NCBI RefSeq assembly: GCF_905171775.1
Contig: NC_053490.1
Location: forward strand, 12,972,167 to 13,036,166
Reading direction: 5' to 3'
Length of the DNA stretch: 64,000 nt
DNA from: Rana temporaria
Lineage: Eukaryota > Chordata > Amphibia > Anura > Ranidae
Positions 23,219 to 34,693 of the stretch are shown here, in pieces. The notes beneath the pieces are model-generated. The model saw only the letters and a list, made by a program, of their open reading frames with translations. It did no database searches and was not told where the DNA came from. Numbering within the stretch: position 1 is the first letter of the stretch; each line of letters starts with the position of its first letter. Position numbers and translations under genes: made by a program.

Positions 23219-23924
23219 GCTGGATTCACGTAGATGGGCTTAACATTACGCTACGCCTGCCTATCGCATATACGCTACGCCGCCATAAGTTAGAGAGGCA
23301 AGTGCTGTATTCACAAAGTACTTGCGTCCTAAGTTACGGCGGCGTATCGTAAATGTGCCGGCGTATTTCAAATTGTGAAGAGGTGGGCGTGTTTTATGCT
23401 AATGAATCGTGACCCGACGTGATTGACGTTTTTTACGAACGGCGCATGCGCCGTCCGTGGACATATCCCAGTGCGCATGCTCCAAAATACGCCGCAAAGA
23501 CTTATTGGTTTTGACGTGAACGTAAATTACGTCCAGCCCCATTCACGGACGACTTACGCAAACAACGTAAAATTGTCAAAATTCGACGCGGTTCCGACGT
23601 CCATACGCAACATTGGCTGCGCCATCTTTTTGGTGGAATAACTTTAGGCCTGAAAACGCCTTACGTAAACAGCGTATCTTTACTGCGACGGGCAAGCGTA
23701 CGTTCGTGAATAGGCGTATCTCGCTGATTTGCGCATTCTAGGCGTAAATCAGTATTCACGCCCCTAGCGGCCGGCCTAAATAGAAAGCCAAGATATGACG
23801 TCGTATCTTAGCTAGATTTAGGTGTATCTCAATTTGAGAATACACTTAAATATACGACGGCTTAGATTCAGAGTTACGACGGCGTATCTACTGATACGCC
23901 GGCTTAACTCTTTCTGAATCTGGC
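23219..23924. mobile_element. MITE family M, copy 3
   Basis: GCTGGATTCACGTAGA at the left and TGAATCTGGC at the right bound about 706 bp with the family-typical GGCGCATGCGCCGTCC interior. It is nested between inverted TGTTAGCCCAACATTG (23,181) and CAATGTTGGGCTAACA (about 23,951), so it sits inside another foldback. No exact target duplication was found. Confidence 0.75.
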
Positions 23925-24444
23925 TATGTGACTCTAAGTGGCCGCCTGCAATGTTGGGCTAACATACATAAAACATGCTTAAATAGGTAAGGGGCGGGGC
24001 CACTCGGTGATGTCACATGGTGGCACCGCCCCTTTTGATGTCACCGACCGACTGAATGGCAGTTTGGAAATGTGGTCACCCTAACCCCACTGAGACCATT
24101 GAAGGGGCACAATTCCTCCCAATGACACCCTAAAGTCTGAGGGGCAATAAACTGGCCCCGTGTTTGGAAAGTTTGGAGACCCCTGAACCATTCCACTGTA
24201 GCTCTGGCTGTACTTTAGGGTCGTTGTCCTGCTGGAAGGTGAACCTCCGCCCCAGTCTCAATTCTTTTGCAGACTCCAAGGAGGTTTTCTTCTAAGATTG
24301 CCCTATATTTTGTTCCATCCATCTTCCCATCAACTCTGACCAGCTTCCCTGTATCTGCTGAAGAAAAGCATCCCCACCACATGATGCTGTCACCACCATG
24401 TTTCACAGTGGGGATGGTGTGTTCAGGGTGATGTGCAGTGTTTA

Positions 24445-24940
24445 TAGGGTGAACCCCCGCTTTAACAAAAAAAACATTTTTTTTTCTTCTAGCATAAAAT
24501 TAGGCATAGTAGCGCGAGCTACAGTATGCCTGTCTTGATTTTTTTAGCGCGGTACTCACAGTGCAATCGTACATAGAAGATTCCGACTCCCCGCGGGGAA
24601 TGGGTGTTCCTATCCAGACGGAGGATGATTGACGGCCGGCTCTGGCACGTCACGCTTCTCCGGAAATAGCCGAAATAGGCTTGGCTCTTCACGGCGCCCT
24701 ATAGCGCCGTGAAGAGCCGAGACCTACTCCGGCTGTCTTTGGGGAGCGTGACGTGCCAGAGCCGGCCGTCAATCATCCTCCGTCTGGATAGGAACGCCCA
24801 TTCCCCGCGGGGAGTCGGAATCTTCAATGTACGATTGCACTGTGAGTACCGCGCTAAAAAAATCAAGACAGGCATACTGTATCTCCTGCTACTATGCCTT
24901 AATTTATGCTAAAATGTTGCTATGGAGGGTGAACCACCGC
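24445..24940. mobile_element. Foldback MITE nested in Tc1, TTAA type
   Basis: Two arms of roughly 200 bp are nearly perfect inverted copies (for example GCCAGAGCCGGCCGTCAATC on the right against its complement on the left) around an apex at about 24,700. Both outer ends read GGGTGAACC(C/A)CCGCTTTAA in the same direction, so the left tip is inverted relative to expectation. Adjacent TTTA/TTAA suggests a TTAA target inside Tc1. Confidence 0.75.
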
Positions 24941-25385
24941 TTTAAGTTTTCCGTCACACATAGCGTTTTGTTTTTAGGCCAAAAAGTTCAATTTTGGTCT
25001 CACCTGACCAGAGCACCTTCTTCCACATGTTTGCTGTGTCCCCCACATGACTTCTCACAAACTGCAAACGGGACTTCTTATGGTTTTCTTTCAACAATGG
25101 CTTTCTTCTTGCCACTCTTCCATAAAGAACCAGATTTGTTGCGTTCACAACTAATAGTTGTCCTGTGGACAGATTCTCCCACCGGAGCTGAGCTGTGGAT
25201 TTCTGCAGCTCCTCCAGTTTCCATGGGCCTCTTGGCTTCTTCTCTGATTAATGTTCTCCTTGCCAGGCCTGTTAGTTTAGGTGGACGGCCATGTCTTGGT
25301 AGGTTTGCAGTTGTGCCATACTCTTTCCATTTTTGGATGATGGATTGAACAGTGCTCCGTGATTTCTTCAAAGCTTGGGACAGTG

Positions 25386-26019
25386 CCGGAACTACCAGGG
25401 TCATAGCAGTCGCACTTGCGACAAGGCCCTGGCATTCCGCCACTGTGGGAGGGGCCCAAAGACTGCAAGAAGAACAGCATGGTTGCTCGGTGGAGAGCCT
25501 GCCCCGGGCACTCTTAATCTGTGAGGGGGGAGTGAGGGACGCACAGGGAGCTTCTTCCACTGTTATTCTCCCTCGTATGCACAATGTGCCGATTCCCCAA
25601 CACTGCAGTTCCAGTCACTCAAATTTTTCCTCATCTCTCCATTCTGCAACTATTATTCACTTCGCTCCCACCCTCAGCATGTTCTCCTCTCCATGTCACT
25701 TCACCTTTTTCCTTGGTCGAGCTCATCTTCTCCAGAAGTCTGCTTCTCTCTCTCCCTTCCCTCCACAATCATGCAGTAAAATAGCAGCGATCCTCTTGAC
25801 CTTTTTTTTTCCTGTTAACTTTATCCCTTCTTCTATCTACTTTATCCCCCATAAATCTTAACTGCGCACTGTTCCTGCAGCAGCACTCCCCTCTGCTCTG
25901 GACATTCCACACTCCCATATATCTGACACTCATTCCATTCCAGTTTACTCCTCCTACTAACTGTCCCGTCCATATAGTGTAGCCTTCACACTTTCTCTGC
26001 ACTCCTTCATGAACACTCT
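25386..26019 (+). mobile_element. Probable hAT-like 5' fragment
   Basis: It starts CAGTGCCGGAACTACCAGGG at the point where Tc1 homology stops, consistent with the CAG terminus of hAT elements. No transposase, right end or target duplication was identified. Past about 25,560 the sequence is pyrimidine-rich and featureless. Confidence 0.4.
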
Positions 26020-26727
26020 GGGCCAGATTCTCATAGATACCGCGTTGGCGTAGTGTAAGCCATTTACACTACGCCACCGCAAATTACTTGAGCAAGTGCC
26101 GTATTCGCAAAGCACTTGCTCCGTAATTTGCGACGGCGTAGTGTAAATGGCCCAGCGTATGGCCGCGTAATTCAAAGGGGGAGGCTTGTATTCAAATTAA
26201 GCGCGCCCCCGCGCCGATCGAACTGCGCATGCGCCGGGCGGAAAAAAAGCCCAGTGCGCATGCTCCAGCTCACGACGGAAAACTTCAATGACGCCGACGT
26301 GAGCGTCATTGACGTAAAGTCGTATTCGCGAACGACTTAGTAAAACGACGTAACCGACGGAAAAAGACAACGCAGACCCGACGCCATACTTAACATGGCA
26401 TACGGCGGACTGGCGTAAGGTTACCCCTCATATAGCAGGGGTAACCTTATGCTTACGGAAACGACGCGGCGCAAATTCGTTCGGGAATCGGCGTATCAGG
26501 CTCATTTGCATAGTCAAATGAGAACTGAACGTAAACGCCACCTAGCGGCCGGCGTCAAATTACATCTAAGATCCGACGGTGTAAGTGACTTACACCTGTC
26601 CGATCTAGGCCGTATCTATGCGAAAATTATTCTATGAATCATATGCATAGATACCCGGGGGCCAAAAACAGAGATACGACGGTGTTTCCTGAGATACACC
26701 GTCGTAACTCTTCTGAGAATCTGGCCC
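26020..26727. mobile_element. MITE family M, copy 4
   Basis: GGGCCAGATTCTCATAGATA and its near-complement GAGAATCTGGCCC bound 708 bp. The interior holds GCGCATGCGCCGGGC and related palindromes. Flanking triplets TCT and ATA do not match. Confidence 0.85.
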
Positions 26728-26774
26728 ATACTCTTACTACCTAGACCCCCACCCACCCACTCTTGTCTTAACAC

Positions 26775-27323
26775 TTATGCCGCGTACACACGATCATTTT
26801 TCGGCATGGAAAAAAAAATAAACTATGTTTTTCCAACTTCATCATTAAAACGACGTTGCCCACACATCATCGTTTTAAAAAAATGCTCTAGCAAAGCGCG
26901 GTGATGTACAACACGTACAACGGAAGTTCCATGCGAATGATGCCACCCTTGGGGCTGCTTTAGCTGATTCCGTGTTAGCAAAAGACGATTTGCGCTTTTC
27001 TGTCTGTTACAGCGTGATGAATGTGCTTACTCCATTACGAATAGTAATGTTACCAGAACGAGCGCTCCCGTCTCATAACTTGCTTCTGAGCATGCGCGGG
27101 TTTTTAACATCGTTTTAGCCCACACACAATCATTTTTTACAACCCGAAAAACGACATAGTTTAAAACGTTAAAAAATGCAGCATGTTCTAAAAAAAAAAA
27201 AAAAATTGTCGTTTTTCAGAACCCGAAAAATGATGTGAAGCCCACACACCATAATTTTAAATGACATTTTTTAAAAACAAAGTTTTTTTCATGCCGAAAA
27301 ATGATCGTGTGTACGCGGCATAA
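26775..27323. mobile_element. 549-bp MITE with 35-bp class inverted termini
   Basis: It starts TTATGCCGCGTACACACGAT (continuing CATTTTTCGGCATG) and ends in the exact inverse to TTATGCCGCG. The interior is A/T-rich with repeated CGTTTT and ACGTT phrases. The target is ambiguous: a TA or TTA would be absorbed in the symmetric ends. Superfamily not assigned. Confidence 0.85.
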
Positions 27324-27744
27324 GGCCCCTTTTTCATGGGCCAAGCTCTGTCAGGAGTCTGTCTGCTCAGCAGGGAATCCGTTTGCTGAGCAGACGGATG
27401 GCTGGTCCGTGTCCTCTACACTGATGCAGAGTGGACACAGACACAGCCTGTTCTCCTCTATGGGCGGTCGGATGTAAACGGACTGCCTGTCGAGCCGCTG
27501 TAATATTTCATGCCATACACAGAGTGGTGCACTGTCGCACCTGGTACATGTGAGCACCCCATTGGGGGGGTTGTTCTTATTTGTTTAAAACGTTTAAAGC
27601 GATATCACACTATCGAGGCTTTTTATTCCCCATTATTCCAGAGATACTGCGTGGGAAGCTCAGGATCCTGTTATTATAGAACCCAGGGGTGGTTCACAAG
27701 CCACCTGAGCATAATTGCCAAGTCACACACTCCAAGGTGAACAT
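27324..27744. other. Unclassified interval
   Basis: It begins AAGGCCCCTTTTTCATGGGC, which may be one end of another MITE. No partner end or gene was found. Confidence 0.35.
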
Positions 27745-27747
27745 TTA

Positions 27748-29444
27748 GGCCTAGATTCACGTACGGCCGTTCTACGTTGCGCGGGCGTATCGTATTTACG
27801 CTACGCCACCGCAACTTAGAGAGGCAAGTGCTGTATTCACAAAGCACTTGCGTCCTAAGTTACGGCGGCGTAGCGTAAATGGGCAGGCGTAAGCGCGCGG
27901 AATTCAAAGTAGGCTGTTAGGGGGCGTGTTGTATTTAAATGAGGCTTGACCCCATGTAGATGCATTACCGAACAAACGGCGCATTCGCGCGCATGCTCAT
28001 TATCACGTCGTATTTACGCCCAAAGATACGTCGGCTCAATGCCTGTGACATGAACGTAACTTGCGCATAGCCCTATTCGCGTACGACTTACGCAAACGAC
28101 GTAAAAAGATACGCTTGTTCCGACGTCCATACTTTGCATGGGCTGCGCCACCTAGCCACTAGCCGACCAGCCACCATCATTATACGGCGGCAGGTCGGCT
28201 CTCCTGGGCGAAAGCCCGTAGCTATACGTCCTATCGTATAGCCGCCACTAGGGGGCGCTCGCCCCCGACTCCCGTGCGTGTGCCCGGCTGGCGCGATCGC
28301 CGCCGGGCACACGCGATCGCTCGTTACAGAGCGGGGACCGGGAGCTGTGTGTGTAAACACAAAGGCTCCCGGTCCTGTCAGCAGGGGAAATGCTGATCTT
28401 CGGTTCATACACTGTATGAACAGAAGATCAGTGTTTCCCCTAGTGAGGCCACCCCCCCCCCCCCCCCCCACAGTAAGAACACACCCAGGCATACTTAACC
28501 CCTTCCCCGCCCCCTAGTGTTAACCCCTTCACTGCCAGTGGCATTTTTATAGTAATCTAATGCATTTGTATAGCACTGATCGCTATAAAAATGCCAATGG
28601 TCCCAAAAATTTGTCAAAAGTGTCCGAAGTGTCCGCCATAATGTCGCAGTAACGAAAAAAAATCGCTGATCGCCGCCATTACTAGTAAAAAAAATATATT
28701 AATAAAAATGCCATAAAAATACCCTCTATTTTGTAAACGCTATAACTTTTGCGCAAACCAATCAATAAACGCTTATTGCGATTTTTTTTACGAAAAATAT
28801 GTAGAAGAATACGTATCGGCCTAAACTGAGGAAAAAAAATGTTTTTTATATATTTTTGGGGGATATTTATTACAGCAAAATGTAAAAAATATTTTTTTTC
28901 AAAATTGTCGCTCTATTTTTGTTTATGGCGCAAAAAATAAAAACCGCAGAGGTGATCAAATACCACCAAAAGAAAGCTCTATTTGTGGGGAAAAAAGGAC
29001 GCCAATTTTGTTTGGGAGCCACGTCGCACGACCGCGCAATTGTCAGTTAAAGCGTCACAGTCCCGAATCGCAAAAAGTGCTCTGGTCTTTGACCAGCAAT
29101 ATGGTCCGGGGGGTAAGTAGCTAGAGACCAGCTTTATCTTTACGCCGGCGTATGTCTTACGTAAACGCCCTAACTAATTGCGACGGGCATACGTACGTTC
29201 GTGAATCGGCGTATCTTGCTTATTTACATATTCGACGCGGAAATCAAGGAAGCACCACCTAGCGGCCAGCGTAATTATTGCAACCCAAGATACGACGGCG
29301 TATGAGACTTACGCCACTCATATCTTGGCCAAATCTATGCGTAACTGATTCTATGAATCAGGCGCATAGATACGACGGCGGCCATTCGGACTTACGACGG
29401 CGTATCTGGAGATAAGCCATCGTAAGTCTTTGTGAATCTGGGCC
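27748..29444. mobile_element. MITE family M, copy 5, hosting a piggyBac-like element
   Basis: The ends GGCCTAGATTCACGTACG and GTGAATCTGGGCC enclose family M sequence that is interrupted at 28,156 by a family P element. With the insert removed the copy is about 730 bp, the family norm. Confidence 0.8.
28156..29120 (-). mobile_element. piggyBac-like element (family P) flanked by CTAG
   Basis: 965 bp with ends CCACTAGCCGACC and GGGGGGTAAGTAG (inverse CTACTTACCC), closely related in its A/T-rich interior to 3,094-4,105 and 53,840-54,477 (TGGGGAAAAAAGGACGCCAA and GTCCGCCATAATGTCGCAG shared). The direct flanks are CTAG (28,152-28,155 and 29,121-29,124) instead of TTAA. Non-coding. Confidence 0.8.
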
Positions 29445-29762
29445 TATATACCTAGGGGGTCACTGGAATGAGAACACCAAAGCATGATCTGCAACACCTG
29501 TCAATCATTTTCAGACGCATGGATTTATAAGCAGTGCTATTATTGGATACCATACATATGCACTTTTTATTATTTTTTTATTTTTTATTTTTATTTTTAA
29601 CAGAACTGTTACAGCATTGTTTTTATAAAAAGACTTGTTTTTGCACAATAGCATTTTTTTGCTATTTAAAGTGGGACTAGTGTTGTTCCCTATATACCAC
29701 CGGACACTTATATCTGTGTTACAAAGCACTTGGATGTACACGAGCACTTTATTATTAATGTT
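29445..29762. other. A/T-rich unclassified interval
   Basis: Long T-rich tracts near 29,570-29,600; no gene or termini seen. Confidence 0.35.
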
Positions 29763-29766
29763 TTAA

Positions 29767-29830
29767 CCTCTTCAGACCCGCGCTATAGCCGAAAGACGGC
29801 TGCAGCGCGGACCTCATTTGTGCCCATGAG
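29767..29830 (-). mobile_element. Terminal fragment of a family P element
   Basis: Directly after TTAA (29,763-29,766) comes CCTCTTCAGACCCGCGCTAT, equivalent to the right terminus of 3,094-4,105 read on the other strand. The rest of the element is missing. Confidence 0.6.
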
Positions 29831-29913
29831 TACCGCCTCATCTGTGCAGCCTATCAGTGCTCATCAGGGAGCTACGTTATGATGTCAGCCGCTGCCATCC
29901 TTTACTATTCACT

Positions 29914-30629
29914 GGGGTAGATTCACATACGCCCCCTTAATTTGAATTCAGCACCCATGTAGCCTTACGCCGCTTCACAAAGGCAGTTACGCTGAAAAAA
30001 TAGGCTTCCTCCACCGATGTAACTTGATTGCGGCGGCGTAGAATTGTGTGCAATATAACTTTGGCCGCTAGGGGCGCTTCCGTTGTTTTCGGCGTAGAAT
30101 ATGCTAATTTCCTAGATACGCCGATTCACAAACGTACGTGCGCCCGGCGTTCGTTTTTTACGTCGTTTGCGTTAAGGCTTTTTCGGTAGTAACGTTGCTC
30201 CTGCTATTAGGAGGCGCAGTTAATGTTAAGTATGGACGTCGTTCCCGCTTCGAAATTTGAATTATTTACGTTGTTTGCGTAAGTCCTTCGCGAATAGGGC
30301 TGGACGTAATTTACGTTCACGTTCGAAACCAATATGTCGTTACGCCGTACTTGAAAGCAATGCACACTGGGATATGTACACGGACGGCGCATGCGCCGTT
30401 CGTAAATCACGTCAATCATGTCAGGTCATCACATATTACCATAAAACACGCCCCCTTCCCTATTTGAATTACGTGCGCTTACGCCGGCCCCATTTACGCT
30501 ACGCCGCCGCGACTTACGGAGCAAGTGCTTTGTGAATACTGCACTTGCTCCTGTAAGTTGCGGAAGCGTAGCGTAAATACACTACGCTGCGCCGCCGTAA
30601 CTTATAGCGTAGCTACCTGAATCTACCCC
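29914..30629. mobile_element. MITE family M, copy 6, with ACT target duplication
   Basis: GGGGTAGATTCACATACG and TGAATCTACCCC bound 716 bp, flanked by ACT on both sides (29,911-29,913 and 30,630-30,632). The interior contains GACGGCGCATGCGCCGTTCG. Confidence 0.92.
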
Positions 30630-30632
30630 ACT

Positions 30633-31039
30633 GTTACTGCTCTGGATACGCGCTTGATTTAAGCCCGTTTGTCTGGATTTTTTTTTATAAATAATCCTCT
30701 TTTTAGCAGTTTATGAGTGAGCGCTTCGATCCGATTTTTTCTCACTATATTCATCCCTGCGGATATCGTTTGGAGGTCTCTACCCCGGTTCCAGATTTTA
30801 CCCTTATGAGATATGCGTGGTTGACCATCTGTTAGCTCAGTTGGTCCACACCCTGAGGGATTGTCAGCCATTTCTTGGATTTGCCCTCGTCACGTGGACT
30901 TTCTTTGACGCTGTTTGGGACATCTTGTCCACCTCTGTTTGTATTGGACTTTTTATGCATTTATGTCATTGTTGAGTTGTCTTGCGCTGTACTTTTTTTT
31001 TTTCTAAAAAATTACTTATTTGGATTATGTGATGATCTT
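30633..31039. other. No recognisable feature
   Basis: No gene, terminal repeats or tandem structure supported. Confidence 0.4.
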
Positions 31040-31042
31040 TTA

Positions 31043-31731
31043 GGGCCAGATTCACAAAGAGATATGACGGTCTATCTCCTGATACACCATCGTATCTCTG
31101 ACGTAAACTGGTCCTATCTATGCGCCTGATTCATAGAATCAGTTACGCATAGATAGGGCTAGATCCGACAGTGTTACACTGTCGGATCTTATTTTCGATT
31201 TAAAAATGGCACCTTGAATAATATGTAAATCAGCGAGATACGCAAATTCACGAACGTACGCGGACCCGACGCAGTCTTCTTACGACGTTTCCGTAGCGGC
31301 TTTCCCGTCGTATACTTACCCCTGCTTTTATCAGGCGCAGCCAATGTTAAGTATAGCCGGCATTCCCGCGTCGAATTTGAATTTTCTAACGACGTTTGCG
31401 TACGCCGATTCACAAACACGCGCGTCGCAAGTCACGCTCACGTCGAAACCACTGACGTCCTAGTGACGTCAGTGGGAGCAATGCACGCCGGGAAATTCCC
31501 CGGACGGCGCATGCGCATTTAAATCGGCGCGGGAACGCGCCTGATTTAAATAGTACACTCCCCCTAGCTGCGGAATTTGAATTCCACCGGGGGATTTAGG
31601 ATCCGCCGTCGCAAGTTTGGAGGTAAGTGGTTTGTGAATTAGCCACTTGCCTCTCAAACTTGCGGGAGCGGATCTTAAATCACGTAGATCAAGCGGATCT
31701 ATAGATCCGCTGATCTACGTGAATCTGGCCC
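31043..31731. mobile_element. MITE family M, copy 7
   Basis: GGGCCAGATTCACAAAGA and GTGAATCTGGCCC bound 689 bp. The flanking triplets TTA and CTA differ by one base, a plausible decayed 3-bp duplication. Confidence 0.85.
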
Positions 31732-31792
31732 CTAGTGTTCAGCTTATTTTTTTTTTTGAAAATTCTTTTTATTAGGAGTGTTCAGCTTATTT

Positions 31793-33050
31793 ACAGTATT
31801 TATCTTGCTATAACGCGCCCCGGCGTATAGCGGGCACCCCCGAACTTGAAGGAAAATTCCTGAAAAAAATAAAAATACTTACAGTTTGGATGCCCCTCGT
31901 CGGTGTCTTGCCCGTCGTCCATCGTGTCCTGCCCGTCGTCCATCGGCGGCCTCGTCCGGTCCGGCGTCCTTCTGCGGCCATCGTGGTGTCCTCCCCGCTC
32001 GATCCCTGCGCTGTGTTTGAACCACTGCGCCGACATATACCGAGCACAGTACACTCGGGTATAGTCGGGCAGGCTGGGCTCCTCTCTTGTAAATGACGTA
32101 CAGGATGTGACCGCGAGAGGAGCCGAGCCTGCCCGACTATACCCGAGTGTACTGTGCTCGGTATATGTCGGCGCAGTGGTTCAAACACAGCGCGGGAAAC
32201 GGCATATATTGCGAACCCACGATTTTGCCCTGTTTTTTAGGGCAACAAAGTGTGCGGTATACGCCGATAAATACGGGGCTGGATTCAAGAAGCAATTGCG
32301 CCTCTGTAACCATAGTTACACAGGCGCAATTGCTTACTTGCCCCGGCGTAACGAATGCTCCTGATTCAGGAACCTCGTTACGCCGACTGCAGCCTAAGAT
32401 ATGCGCGGCATAAGGCTCTTATGCCCGCATATCTTAGGCTGCATTCTTGCGATGGCCGCTAGGTGGCGTTCCCGTTGTGCTCAGCGTATAGTATGCAAAT
32501 TGCATACTAACGCCGATTCACAACGTTGCGCGAGCCCTGCGTACCCAGTTTACGTCGTTTCCGTACGGCGTCTTTCGCGTAAGGCTGCCCCTGCTATTAG
32601 CAGGGGCAGCCAATGTTACGTATACCCGTCGTTCCCGCTTCGCGAAATTTCAAATTTACGTAGTTTGCGTAAGTGATTCGTGAATGGCGCTGGACGCCAT
32701 TCACGTTCACTTTGAAGCAAATGACGTCCTTGCGACGTCATTTGCCGCAATGCACGTCGGGAAAGTTTCCCGACGGAGCATGCGCTCTACGATCGGCGCG
32801 GGAACGCGCCTAATTTAAATGATTCCCGCCCCCTACGGGATCATTTAAATTGCGCGCGCTTACGCCGGGCATTTTGCCGGCGCGCCCACACAATTTTACG
32901 GAGCTACTGCTCCGTAAATCAAGGGCAGCGCAGTAATTTTGCGGGGGTGCAGGGCAAAAACGTTGCCCTGCGCCTCCGTAAAAAAAGCGCAATTCTACCT
33001 GAATCCAGCCCACGGTATTTATTCTGCTTATTTGAGCCGATTGTAGTACC
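31793..33050. mobile_element. Foldback element hosting MITE M8
   Basis: Left-end sequence (CAGTATTTATCTTGCTATAA, then CGCGCCCCGGCGTATAGC) is inverted at about 32,250-32,275 (GCGGTATACGCCGATAAATA). Between them lies a strong hairpin: 32,008-32,092 pairs with 32,113-32,194 (GTGTACTGTGCTCGGTATAT in one arm). MITE M8 sits at the right terminus. Confidence 0.6.
32276..33011. mobile_element. MITE family M, copy 8, with ACG target duplication
   Basis: GGGCTGGATTCAAGAAGC and TGAATCCAGCCC bound 736 bp, flanked by ACG (32,273-32,275 and 33,012-33,014). It belongs to the same subfamily as copy 9, sharing AAGCAATTGCG and GCATAAGGCTCTTATGCC near the left end. Confidence 0.92.
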
Positions 33051-33162
33051 CCTTATTTACCATTCTTCCTATGCCACAGAACACACAAGAGGAAAGGCGG
33101 GAGGTGTAGGTGGATTCTGGCAGCTTTGGAGGCATTGAAGCTAAACGAGACATATGTCAACC

Positions 33163-33475
33163 CTTGAGGGGGCGAGCAGGAGAGTCAGGAGGCTCTCTAT
33201 GTTGCAGATAGAGAAAGGAGCTGTGTGTTAGTGGGCGTCCTGACTCTCCTGCTCGCCCCCTCAAGGGAGGGGGCGAGCACGACACTCCACACCAGGGAGA
33301 AAGCCTCGCATTACTGTGTGGAGTTACAGACAGAAGAACAGAAAGTGAGGATTTCTCAGAAGAAATAAGGACATTTAAAAGCAAAATGGAAGGATGAGGT
33401 AAGTGAAGGAGGACTGCACTAAGGTAAAGGAAGCTATTTAGGGATTTTTTTTTTTACCTTTACAACCCCTTTAAA
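33163..33475. mobile_element. Foldback/MITE ending in TTTAA
   Basis: CCTTGAGGGGGCGAGCAGGA at 33,163 is inverted at 33,245-33,268 (TCCTGCTCGCCCCCTCAAGG), giving a hairpin with a roughly 60-nt loop. The right end CTTTACAACCCCTTTAA (33,459-33,475) resembles the TTAA-type MITE termini elsewhere in the window. The left terminus was not resolved. Confidence 0.55.
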
Positions 33476-33597
33476 TTGAAACTAAAGTAAAAATGAATGG
33501 TCACACTACAAGCCCACCGACGGAACTATCCCTAGATTCACACTAAACTGATATTCTACACTGACAATCGAATCAGAATAGCACACCGTCTAGTACA

Positions 33598-34693
33598 CAG
33601 GCGTCAAACACAAGGCCCGCGGGCCAAATGCGACCCTCCGGGCCATTTCATGTGGCCCTCGCACCTCTCCTGCAGCTGCAGTAGAGCTCCAGCCCTCCTC
33701 TGGTCTTACTCCAGACCTTGTACTTTTTCTGGGGTAGATTCAACAAGCAATTGCGTCTGCGTAACCATAGTTACGCAGCGCAATTGCTTAGTTGCGCCGG
33801 CGTATCGACTGCTCCTGATTCAGGAAGCTCGATACGCCTACTGCAGCCTAAGATATGACTAGCATAAGGCTCTTATGCCGTCATATCGTAGGCTGCATTC
33901 TTACGATGGCCGCTAGGTGGCGTTCCCGTAGTGGTCAGCGTAGAGTATGCAAATTGCATACTAACGCCGATTCACAACCGTACGCGTGCCCTACAAATGC
34001 AGTTTACGTCATTTACGTTCGTCGGGTTCCGCGTAAGGCTGCTCCTGCTATTAGCAGGGGCAGCCAATGCCAAGTATACCGTCGTTCCCGCATCGCGATG
34101 TTTGAAAATTACGTTGTTTGCGTAAGTGAATCGTGAATAGCGCTGGACGCCATTTACGTTCACGTTGAAGCAAATGACGTCCTTGCGACATCATTTGCCG
34201 CAATGCACGTCGGGAAAGTTTCCCGACGGAGCATGCGCACTACGTTCGGCGCGGGAACGCGCCTAATTTAAATGATCCACGCCCCCTATGGGATCATTTA
34301 AATTACGCGCGCTTACGCCGGGCATTTTTCAGGAGCGCCCACGCAAATTACGGAGCTACTGCTCCGTGAATCAAGCGTAGCGTAGGAAATTTACGGAGGC
34401 GCAGTGTTAAAACGGTACACTGCGCCTCCGTAAGAAATGGGCAAGTCGTACCTGAATCTACCCCTCTGCTTTCAAGCAATGCATCCAGCTTCTTCCCAGC
34501 AGCAGCATAAGGAAAGGGGGGTGCACTGTGATATAAGGGAGAGTGGGGGAATCAACTTCTGATGGTGGGGGGGCTCTTGACATCTAATGTAAGGGGAGGG
34601 GATGCGCTCGACATCTAATCTTACAGATCCTACCGGCGCTTCACAATCATAATGCTGATGCGGCCCGCGATGAATTTGAATTTGACACCCTTG
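33598..34693. mobile_element. hAT-like element with 10-bp flanking repeat, hosting MITE M9
   Basis: The ends CAGGCGTCAAAC and, inverted, CAAGGGTGTCAAATTC are hAT-like. They are flanked by perfect direct repeats GTCTAGTACA (33,588-33,597 and 34,694-34,703), which contain the 8-bp duplication expected for hAT. Most of the interior is the nested MITE M9. Non-coding. Confidence 0.85.
33731..34464. mobile_element. MITE family M, copy 9, with TCT target duplication
   Basis: GGGGTAGATTCAACAAGC and CTGAATCTACCCC bound 734 bp, flanked by TCT (33,728-33,730 and 34,465-34,467). It is clearly related to M8 along its whole length. Confidence 0.92.

Larger units (their letters stand above)
21208..24185. 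mobile_element. hAT-like non-autonomous element inside Tc1, with internal minisatellite
   Basis: The ends CAGTGCTCTCCAAACTGTGG and, inverted, CAGGGGTCTCCAAACTTTCC are typical of vertebrate hAT elements. Tc1 sequence is collinear on both sides. Only AAC is duplicated (21,205-21,207 and 24,186-24,188), less than the 8 bp normal for hAT, so the boundary has eroded. The interior contains a GC-rich block, a minisatellite (22,436-23,065), and a MITE nested in a pair of inverted TGTTAGCCCAACATTG sequences. Confidence 0.75.
20766..25385 (-). mobile_element. Tc1/mariner element, split by two insertions and truncated
   Basis: The left terminus reads TGCCTTGAAAAAGTATTCAC, a common vertebrate Tc1 end. 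The element continues on the minus strand as transposase sequence. It is interrupted by a hAT-like element (21,208-24,185) and a TTAA foldback (about 24,445-24,940). At about 25,385 it is cut by a different repeat starting CAGTGCCGGAACTACC, so one terminus is lost. Confidence 0.88.
21078..25385 (-). pseudogene. Tc1 transposase, dispersed in three pieces
   Basis: Piece 1 (25,385-24,941) holds the helix-turn-helix region (KKSRSTVQSIIQKWKEYGTT, then RHGRPPKLT) and then VLWSGETKIELFG, which includes the first catalytic aspartate region. Piece 2 (24,440-24,189) has MKHGGDSIMWWGCFSS and GKLVRVDGKMDG. Piece 3 (21,207-21,078) ends with WPNQSPEPNLIENLWQDLK, the segment carrying the last acidic residue of the DD34E triad. 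Intact enzymes are about 340 residues. Two insertions plus frameshifts make this copy dead. It is collinear when the insertions are removed, which fixes their relative ages. Confidence 0.88.
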
